Shown piece after piece: positions 1-4,347 of a stretch of 6,255 bases of DNA. A program made the translations under genes and the position numbers. The stretch lies in NCBI GenBank assembly GCA_903835865.1, contig CAILON010000280.1:1-6255 (forward strand). The letters are read 5' to 3'. A model generated the notes under the pieces. The model worked only from the letters and a program-made list of their open reading frames with translations. It searched no databases and was not told the origin of the DNA. Origin of the DNA: an uncultured beta proteobacterium. Lineage in GTDB: Bacteria; Pseudomonadota; Gammaproteobacteria; Burkholderiales; Burkholderiaceae. Position 1 is the first letter of the stretch, and each line of letters starts with the position of its first letter.

Positions 1-158
1 GCTCTTACTGCAACCCTAAGTTTGTAGAAGACTTAGTGCGCGATGTGTCAGTACGTTTAAAGGGCGATCAGCGTATTCATTCTTTTGTAGTTGAGGCTGA
101 AAACTTTGAGTCCATCCACAACCACAGCGCCTTTGCCAGAATTAGCTTCAGTAAGTAA
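1..158 (+). CDS. folE2: GTP cyclohydrolase FolE2 (type IB), C-terminal fragment
   Basis: The gene enters from the left edge; the first complete codon is at position 3 and 51 residues are visible before the TAA at 156-158. Visible motifs are [12 protein letters not shown] near the start and [11 protein letters not shown] near the end, which I recognise as the conserved C-terminal signature of FolE2. The Glu and His residues of the ESIHNH stretch belong to the metal/active-site region of this family. FolE2 is a cytosolic enzyme that converts GTP to 7,8-dihydroneopterin triphosphate, the first step of folate synthesis, as an alternative to the zinc-dependent FolE (GCYH-IA). The N-terminal four fifths, including the catalytic cysteine, lie outside the window, so completeness cannot be judged. 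It converges on tsaD with a 29-bp gap and no obvious terminator. Identification rests on motif recall from a short piece, but the match is distinctive. Confidence 0.85.
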   Translation, partial: SYCNPKFVEDLVRDVSVRLKGDQRIHSFVVEAENFESIHNHSAFARISFSK

Positions 159-187
159 GCGCACGCCTGACTACAGCCGATTTCCAG

Positions 188-1273
188 CTACTTTAAGTTA
201 TTGCTTGCCAAATCCCAACGGGGTTTGATATCAAAGGCTCCCGATGTTGTGGAGCCATTATTTTTTGTAAGCATACGCAGCGCGCCTGCAAATGCAATCA
301 TTACACCGTTATCAGTACAAAGTTCTAAGGGTGGATAGTGCACTGCAAAGCCATTTTTCTGAGTCATGGTATTTAAAGCAGAGCGTAGTTGCAAATTGGC
401 GCCTACCCCACCAGCTAATACGAGATGTTTGCAGCCTGTTTGCTTTAGTGCTTTTTCAGATTTACTGACAAGAACTGCAACAAGCGCATCCACAAAACTT
501 CTGGCAAGATCAGCATGAAATTGCGCGGTCTCTGGATTGACTTGATCGATCGCCACATGATTTTTCTCTGCATATTTTTTTGCTTGATTTAATACAGCGG
601 TCTTGAGTCCTGAAAAAGAAAAATCCAAATCTCCTGAGTGCAGCATGGGTTTAGGTAAATCAAATATGCCTGTTCGTCCCTTTTCTGCCAACTTAGAAAT
701 TGCTGCGCCACCTGGGTAATCCAAACCCAATAGCTTGGCAGTTTTATCAAAAGCTTCTCCTGCAGCATCGTCTAAAGTTTCACCCAAGAGTTCGTATTGA
801 CCAATACCAGAAACTTTCATGAGCTGGGTATGACCACCAGATACCAAAAGAGCAATAAAGGGGAATTGGGGCGCTGACTCCCCTAGGAGCGGAGAAAGAA
901 GATGTCCTTCAAGGTGGTGCACTCCAATTGAGGGAAGATCAAGGCTCTGGGCTAAAGCCTTGGCAAAGGCGCTGCCTACTAGGAGTGCGCCAGCTAAACC
1001 AGGCCCTTGGGTAAAGGCCACGGCATCAATATCGGTCATTTTGAGGCCAGACTGGCCCATAGATTGATCTAAGAGGGGTAAAACACGGCGAATATGATCA
1101 CGGGAGGCTAGCTCAGGGACTACGCCTCCGTAATCCCTGTGCATCTCAATCTGAGAATGCAAAGCTTGCCCTAGGATGCCTAAAAACGCAGGTTTACCCT
1201 CTTCCCAGGGGGCGGTGACATACAAAGCCACCCCGGTCTCGTCACAAGAAGTTTCTATTCCTAAAACAATCAT
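188..1273 (-). CDS. tsaD: tRNA N6-threonylcarbamoyladenosine (t6A37) transferase subunit TsaD
   Basis: TsaD (formerly Gcp/YgjD) is the catalytic subunit that, with TsaB and TsaE, transfers the threonylcarbamoyl group from the TsaC-made adenylate to A37 of ANN-decoding tRNAs. The 361-residue protein begins with the ASKHA-fold phosphate-binding motif [10 protein letters not shown] (residues 5-14). It carries the family signature [12 protein letters not shown] (49-60), the metal-binding HLEGH (H120, H124), the nucleotide-binding SGGHT (145-149), [14 protein letters not shown] (164-177), LAGGVGAN (287-294) and the third metal ligand D321 in CTDNG. It is slightly longer than the E. coli protein, with about eight extra residues near 19-28 and a short C-terminal tail. 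The ATG at 1271-1273 directly precedes the conserved N-terminal strand MIVLGIETS, so this start is firm, although no good Shine-Dalgarno precedes it. It is divergent from rpsU, as in E. coli and many other proteobacteria. Confidence 0.97.
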   Translation of the reverse strand: MIVLGIETSCDETGVALYVTAPWEEGKPAFLGILGQALHSQIEMHRDYGGVVPELASRDHIRRVLPLLDQSMGQSGLKMTDIDAVAFTQGPGLAGALLVGSAFAKALAQSLDLPSIGVHHLEGHLLSPLLGESAPQFPFIALLVSGGHTQLMKVSGIGQYELLGETLDDAAGEAFDKTAKLLGLDYPGGAAISKLAEKGRTGIFDLPKPMLHSGDLDFSFSGLKTAVLNQAKKYAEKNHVAIDQVNPETAQFHADLARSFVDALVAVLVSKSEKALKQTGCKHLVLAGGVGANLQLRSALNTMTQKNGFAVHYPPLELCTDNGVMIAFAGALRMLTKNNGSTTSGAFDIKPRWDLASNNLK

Positions 1274-1288
1274 TTTTTCGCTTGGTCG

Positions 1289-1297
1289 TGCTAGAAT
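1289..1297 (+). promoter_or_regulatory. Extended -10 promoter of rpsU
   Basis: TGCTAGAAT at 1289-1297 fits an extended -10 element (TG at 1289-1290, one base, then TAGAAT, 5/6 to TATAAT). The expected -35 window (about 1269-1275) has no good TTGACA match, and it covers the tsaD start codon. An extended -10 can compensate for a weak -35. The predicted start site is near 1304, giving a leader of about 47 nt before rpsU. Assignment is by motif and position only. Confidence 0.55.
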
Positions 1298-1350
1298 CGC
1301 AATTCAGTTAATTTTTCAATATTTTTCGAGCATATACGAGTTAAACAAGT

Positions 1351-1563
1351 ATGACTACAGTCCGCCTCCGCGAAAACGAACCATTTGAAGTGGCATTGCG
1401 CCGTTTCAAGCGCACCATTGAAAAAAATGGTCTTTTAACCGACTTGCGTGCTCGCGAGTTTTACGAGAAGCCAACAGCTGAACGTAAGCGTAAGAAGGCC
1501 GCTGCTGCTAAACGCCATTACAAGCGTATTCGCAGCCAAATGTTGCCTAAGAAGCTTTACTAA
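1351..1563 (+). CDS. rpsU: 30S ribosomal protein S21
   Basis: The protein is 70 residues, the usual size for bS21. It starts [20 protein letters not shown], followed by [34 protein letters not shown], and ends in a basic tail PKKLY. This is the typical acidic-then-basic helical arrangement of S21. S21 sits on the 30S platform near the 3' end of 16S rRNA and helps recognise initiation regions of mRNAs. The ATG at 1351 gives the conserved N-terminus; ribosome-binding complementarity is weak (GAG at 1338-1340). It is the first gene of the macromolecular synthesis cluster and has its own upstream promoter and downstream terminator, so it can be made in excess over the genes that follow. Another open frame overlaps its start (1176-1388) but has no protein-like features. 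Confidence 0.98.
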   Translation: MTTVRLRENEPFEVALRRFKRTIEKNGLLTDLRAREFYEKPTAERKRKKAAAAKRHYKRIRSQMLPKKLY

Positions 1564-1581
1564 TAGAATTTAAAGGCTCTC

Positions 1582-1616
1582 TTCACCGAGAAGCTTTGAA
1601 ACCCGCTGACGGTGAA
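1582..1616 (+). repeat. 7-bp inverted repeat interlocking with the rpsU terminator
   Basis: TTCACCG (1582-1588) is perfectly complementary to CGGTGAA (1610-1616). The right arm lies inside the 11-nt loop of the terminator hairpin that follows rpsU. The two pairings therefore cross and could form an H-type pseudoknot, or the upstream arm could act as a competing structure. Pairing is read directly from the sequence; function is unknown. Confidence 0.45.
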
Positions 1617-1631
1617 ACGCAGCGGGTTTTT
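1599..1631 (+). terminator. Rho-independent terminator after rpsU
   Basis: A perfect 10-bp stem, AAACCCGCTG (1599-1608) paired with CAGCGGGTTT (1620-1629), encloses an 11-nt loop and runs into TTTTT (1627-1631) and a further CTTTT. It lies 36 bp after the rpsU stop codon. The position matches the terminator known between rpsU and dnaG in the E. coli macromolecular synthesis operon, which partly uncouples S21 from downstream genes. Confidence 0.9.
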
Positions 1632-1652
1632 GCTTTTGAATCGCTAGTAATC

Positions 1653-1666
1653 ATTCAATATTGAAT
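1653..1666. repeat. Perfect 14-bp palindrome upstream of yqeY
   Basis: ATTCAATATTGAAT reads identically on both strands. It lies between the rpsU terminator and the yqeY ribosome binding site. It could be an operator for a dimeric regulator, or it could simply be AT-rich promoter DNA. A weak -35-like TTGAAT occurs upstream at 1636-1641 but no convincing -10 follows it. Low-confidence regulatory interpretation; the palindrome itself is certain. Confidence 0.35.
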
Positions 1667-1671
1667 ACATC

Positions 1672-1675
1672 AGGA
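1672..1675 (+). promoter_or_regulatory. Ribosome binding site of yqeY
   Basis: AGGA at 1672-1675 stands 8 nt before the ATG at 1684. It is the only clear Shine-Dalgarno in front of a gene in this window and supports the chosen yqeY start. Confidence 0.6.
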
Positions 1676-1683
1676 ACTTAGTC

Positions 1684-2130
1684 ATGACTCTAAAAGATCA
1701 AATCACTGAAGATATGAAATCTGCTATGCGTGCAAAAGAAACTGCACGCTTGGGCGCGATCCGCCTTTTGTTGGCAGCTATTAAACAGCGCGAAGTAGAT
1801 GAACGCATTGTGATTGACGATGCTGGCGTAATCGCTACTGTTGAAAAAATGATTAAGCAGCGTAAAGATTCCATCTCACAGTTTGAAAAAGCAGGGCGAG
1901 ATGATTTGGTGGCGATTGAAGTTGGTGAGGTGACGATCTTGCAATCTTATTTGCCAGCACAGTTATCAGATGCCGAAGTAGAGGCAGCTGTAGCTGCTGC
2001 AGTAGCTGCAACCGGTGCAACTGGTCCTCAAGATATGGGCAAGGTGATTGGCGCTCTTAAAGCCCAATTGGCTGGTAAGGCTGATATGGGCAAGGTGTCA
2101 GGCTTGGTTAAAGCTGCTCTTGCTAAGTAA
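1684..2130 (+). CDS. yqeY: GatB/YqeY domain-containing protein
   Basis: This is a 148-residue protein, the usual length for free-standing YqeY proteins. It begins with a helical N-terminal part (LKDQITEDMKSAMRAKE, then RLGAIRLLLAAIKQREVD) and continues with the family segment VEKMIKQRKDSISQFEKAGRDDL. The C-terminal half holds QSYLPAQLS, an alanine-rich stretch, DMGKVIGALK and ADMGKVSGLVKAAL. The domain is related to the tail of GatB, the tRNA-binding subunit of Glu-tRNA(Gln)/Asp-tRNA(Asn) amidotransferase, but the protein lacks the amidotransferase core and its role is not established. A tRNA-related role is only an inference from the domain. The start is supported by an AGGA 8 nt upstream. 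It lies between rpsU and dnaG, on the far side of a terminator from rpsU and 50 bp before dnaG, so it is probably cotranscribed with dnaG. Confidence 0.93.
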   Translation: MTLKDQITEDMKSAMRAKETARLGAIRLLLAAIKQREVDERIVIDDAGVIATVEKMIKQRKDSISQFEKAGRDDLVAIEVGEVTILQSYLPAQLSDAEVEAAVAAAVAATGATGPQDMGKVIGALKAQLAGKADMGKVSGLVKAALAK

Positions 2131-2146
2131 ATTGACTAAGTCAATT
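2130..2146. repeat. 17-nt perfect inverted repeat at the end of yqeY
   Basis: AATTGACT (2130-2137) and AGTCAATT (2139-2146) are exact reverse complements around a single central A. The repeat starts on the last base of the yqeY stop codon. As RNA it would form a 7-bp stem with a 3-nt loop but has no following T-tract, so it is not an intrinsic terminator. As DNA it has the symmetry of an operator and contains a -35-like TTGACT (2132-2137). Function unknown. Confidence 0.4.
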
Positions 2147-2174
2147 GATTCGGTAAGCAAATTCGTTTCATACT
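2145..2174 (+). promoter_or_regulatory. Candidate weak promoter directly before dnaG
   Basis: TTGATT (2145-2150, 4/6 to TTGACA) and CATACT (2169-2174, 4/6 to TATAAT) are separated by 18 bp. Transcription would begin close to 2181, the A of the dnaG ATG, and would give a leaderless or nearly leaderless message. This would fit the absence of a Shine-Dalgarno before dnaG, but both elements are weak and chance is a real alternative. Confidence 0.25.
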
Positions 2175-2180
2175 AGCTGC

Positions 2181-4124
2181 ATGGCGCTCATTCCCCAATC
2201 CTTCATTGCCGATCTTTTAAATCGGGTCGACATCGTTGATGTGGTTGGGCAGCATGTAAAGCTCAAAAAAGCTGGCGCGAACTTTCAAGGTTTGTGCCCG
2301 TTTCATTCTGAAAAGTCACCCTCATTTTCTGTGTCACCAACCAAACAGTTTTATCACTGCTTTGGTTGTGGCGCGCATGGTTCAGCTATCAGTTTTCTGA
2401 TGGAGTATTCCGGCTTAGGCTATGTCGATGCCATTGATGATCTTGCACGCTCTGCAGGTTTAGATGTGCCACGTGAAGAACGCACAGCCAATGATGTAGC
2501 AAGACAACAGCAAGCAATGGCGCTAAGTGAAGTAATGAGCTCAGCAGCCGATTGGTATCGTCAGCAATTAAAGGGTAACACTCGGGCAGTGGAGTATTTA
2601 AAAGGGCGCGGATTAACGGGCGAGATTGCAAAACGCTATGCACTGGGCTACGCCCCCGATGGCTGGCAAGGTCTAGAGGCAGTGTTTGGAACTTACGCTA
2701 ACGATGAAGTGGCAAAAACCTTGCTTGAGGGAGGTTTGCTGATTCAGAGCGAGCAAGCTGAAGGCGGTCAGCCTGTGAAACGCTACGATCGTTTCCGTGA
2801 TCGTGTGATGTTTCCGATTCGTAATCCAAAGGGCCAAACGATTGGCTTTGGTGGACGTATTTTGGATCAAGGTGAGCCTAAGTATTTAAATTCTCCTGAG
2901 ACGCCATTATTTTCAAAAGGCAATACGCTCTACGGTTTATTTGAAGCAAGACAAGCAATACGTGCGCAAGAGTATGTCTTGGTATGCGAAGGGTATATGG
3001 ATGTTGTCGCCCTTGCGCAACTTGGCTTTCCAAATGCAGTCGCTACTTTAGGAACCGCATGTACTGCAAACCATGTACGCATGCTTTTGCGTCAAACGGA
3101 TAAAGTAGTTTTTTCATTTGATGGCGACTCGGCTGGACAACGCGCTGCGCAACGTGCATTAGAGGCATGCTTGCCGCTTATGTCCGACGATAAAGAAATT
3201 CGCTTCTTATTTTTACCAACCGAGCATGATCCCGATAGCTATGTTCGCGCCTACGGAGCACCTGCATTTGAAAAAGTGATTAAAGAGGCGATGTCCATCT
3301 CCAGCTTCTTCTTCAAGACTGTTAGTGAGGGTCATGAGCTCAATACCCCAGAGGGTAGGGCGCATACCCACCATGCCGCTAAGCCTTTATTACTGTCGAT
3401 GCCGCCAATTGCACTACGCACTCAAATCTTGCGTGAGTTGGCGATTCGCACCAACACAACACCAGCAGAGCTTGAAGCATTTTGTGGTTTGACGGTTGCT
3501 CCTGCGCCAGTTCAGCAGACCGCTTATCAGCCAGCTCAAGCGCGCAACCAAAATAATTTTTCGAATGCGGGCAACAGACAAGGCGCACCTTGGCAGGCAT
3601 CGAAAGGTTCGGCCAAGCGTGTAGCTACTCAGAATATTGAACCACCCAAACCACCTACAGATTTGGCAGAACAGATGTTGCGTGTACTGATTCAGTTTCC
3701 ACATTTAGGTAAAGCCTTAGATAGCAATAAACGTGCGCTAGCGTTAAAGGCGGCAGAGCAAAGATCTAGTAAGGCCTTTGACATAATGAAAGACCTGTTA
3801 TTTCAATGTGATCAAGTGGAGTTAGTTGCTGGTGAGGATGGCAAACCTGGTGTTGTCGGGGCCGGATCTTTTGCAATGTTTCAGGAGCAACTCTCCCGCA
3901 GCGAACTTGCACCGCTTTATGAAATGATCAGAAAGCGGGTGATGGACTCCGATTTAGAGCTCGAGGGCGCTGCTGCTGATTTAGAGGGGGCCTTCAAAAA
4001 GTTGGAGTTGACCCATCTGAAGCAAGAAATGACTGAAATTGCCCAAAAAATTGCAGGAAACACGGCCAATGATCAGGATCGGGTCAGATATCGTGAATTA
4101 GGTGAAAAACTGAAATTCTCCTAA
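2181..4124 (+). CDS. dnaG: DNA primase DnaG
   Basis: Primase makes the short RNA primers for leading- and lagging-strand DNA synthesis at the replication fork, together with the DnaB helicase. The 647-residue protein shows the N-terminal zinc ribbon with C39, H42, C60 and C63 (CPFH and CFGC, the CHC2 pattern). The RNA-polymerase core has the conserved RFRDRVMFPI, KYLNSPET and FSKG segments (about 204-247). Its TOPRIM catalytic residues are E270 in EGYMD, D314 and D316 in FDGD, and D350/D352 in HDPD. A glutamine-, asparagine- and proline-rich linker (about 438-493) leads to a helical C-terminal domain (about 495-647) of the helicase-binding type. All key residues are present and no frameshift is seen. 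The ATG at 2181 gives the conserved start IPQSFIADLLNRVDIVDVV, but no Shine-Dalgarno is visible upstream. It lies 50 bp after yqeY and 223 bp before rpoD. Confidence 0.98.
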   Translation: MALIPQSFIADLLNRVDIVDVVGQHVKLKKAGANFQGLCPFHSEKSPSFSVSPTKQFYHCFGCGAHGSAISFLMEYSGLGYVDAIDDLARSAGLDVPREERTANDVARQQQAMALSEVMSSAADWYRQQLKGNTRAVEYLKGRGLTGEIAKRYALGYAPDGWQGLEAVFGTYANDEVAKTLLEGGLLIQSEQAEGGQPVKRYDRFRDRVMFPIRNPKGQTIGFGGRILDQGEPKYLNSPETPLFSKGNTLYGLFEARQAIRAQEYVLVCEGYMDVVALAQLGFPNAVATLGTACTANHVRMLLRQTDKVVFSFDGDSAGQRAAQRALEACLPLMSDDKEIRFLFLPTEHDPDSYVRAYGAPAFEKVIKEAMSISSFFFKTVSEGHELNTPEGRAHTHHAAKPLLLSMPPIALRTQILRELAIRTNTTPAELEAFCGLTVAPAPVQQTAYQPAQARNQNNFSNAGNRQGAPWQASKGSAKRVATQNIEPPKPPTDLAEQMLRVLIQFPHLGKALDSNKRALALKAAEQRSSKAFDIMKDLLFQCDQVELVAGEDGKPGVVGAGSFAMFQEQLSRSELAPLYEMIRKRVMDSDLELEGAAADLEGAFKKLELTHLKQEMTEIAQKIAGNTANDQDRVRYRELGEKLKFS

Positions 4125-4175
4125 GAATTTTCTGAAATACCCCTAGAAATTCCCTGAAATCCCCCCATATTTATT
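4110..4175 (+). repeat. Three imperfect 22-bp tandem repeats across the dnaG stop codon
   Basis: CTGAAAT occurs at 4110, 4132 and 4154, exactly 22 bp apart. Aligning units 4110-4131, 4132-4153 and 4154-4175, the first two agree at 16 of 22 positions and the last two at about 13. Each unit continues with a C-rich run after the CTGAAAT. The first unit encodes the end of DnaG, including its TAA (4122-4124); the second and third overlap a heat-shock-type promoter candidate. The spacing is about two DNA helical turns. Confidence 0.5.
4143..4170 (+). promoter_or_regulatory. Candidate sigma-32 (heat-shock) promoter for rpoD
   Basis: CTAGAA at 4143-4148, preceded by CC to give CCCTAGAA, differs at one base from the sigma-32 -35 core CCCTTGAA. 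After 14 bp, CCCCATAT at 4163-4170 matches the -10 consensus CCCCATnT exactly. The expected start site is near 4178, about 170 nt before rpoD. Heat-shock control of rpoD by sigma-32 is known in E. coli, where the promoter lies inside dnaG, so placement here makes biological sense. The assignment is by consensus match only. Confidence 0.5.
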
Positions 4176-4194
4176 AGAGATCAGGGGGTAAAAA

Positions 4195-4208
4195 AGTCGC
4201 AATCGACT
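4195..4208. repeat. Short inverted repeat abutting the rpoD -10 element
   Basis: AGTCG (4195-4199) and CGACT (4204-4208) are perfect inverted arms around CAAT. The right arm shares its last base with TATAAT at 4208-4213. It may be an operator half-site pair or chance. Confidence 0.25.
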
Positions 4209-4213
4209 ATAAT
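4208..4213 (+). promoter_or_regulatory. Candidate sigma-70 -10 element of rpoD
   Basis: A perfect TATAAT lies 134 bp before the rpoD ATG. No TTGACA-like sequence is found at spacings of 16-18 bp (the region is G-rich, then A-rich) and there is no TG extension. The promoter would therefore be weak, or would need an activator or upstream A-tract contacts. The predicted start near 4220 leaves a leader of about 128 nt. Confidence 0.45.
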
Positions 4214-4247
4214 CCTCTGTTCCCAAGAAAAAAACGAATTAATTCAG

Positions 4248-4340
4248 TCACTTGCGCTTTATTTTGAAGAAATTTGGGGTAAGTGAACAACGGGGCTGTA
4301 CTTAATCAGTCGATATCAATAACAGTAATGTGAGTAAGTG
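4248..4340 (+). other. rpoD leader with alternative pairings
   Basis: TCACTTGC (4248-4255) can pair with GTAAGTGA (4279-4286) as an 8-bp stem with one G-U pair. GTAAGTG recurs at 4334-4340, just before the rpoD start, and the same upstream strand could pair with that copy instead. The two pairings exclude each other and one would cover the ribosome-binding area. No known riboswitch or ribosomal-leader motif is recognised, and the idea is speculative. Confidence 0.2.
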
Positions 4341-4347
4341 CTAATAA

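Noticed and set aside
159..187. folE2-tsaD convergent gap considered for a bidirectional terminator
   Set aside because: No stem of useful length with a T-tract on either strand could be found in or near the 29 bp.
1274..1350. Minus-strand promoter for tsaD, for example TTGAAA (complement of 1314-1319) with TTCTAG (complement of 1291-1296)
   Set aside because: The -10 matches the consensus at only about two positions; no alternative pair was clearly better, so no tsaD promoter is called.
1176..1388. A 70-codon plus-strand open frame spanning the tsaD start and the rpsU start
   Set aside because: It overlaps two certain genes and the control region between them, and its product shows no domain features.
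3379..3704. Two overlapping minus-strand open frames within dnaG
   Set aside because: They lie inside the certain dnaG coding sequence, lack initiation signals and have irregular cysteine/tryptophan-rich composition typical of wrong-frame translation.
4138..4190. Complementarity of TACCCC/CCCCC with GGGGGTA upstream of rpoD, considered as a dnaG terminator
   Set aside because: The loop would be 18 to over 40 nt and the strand following the G-run is A-rich, not T-rich, so it is not an intrinsic terminator for dnaG.
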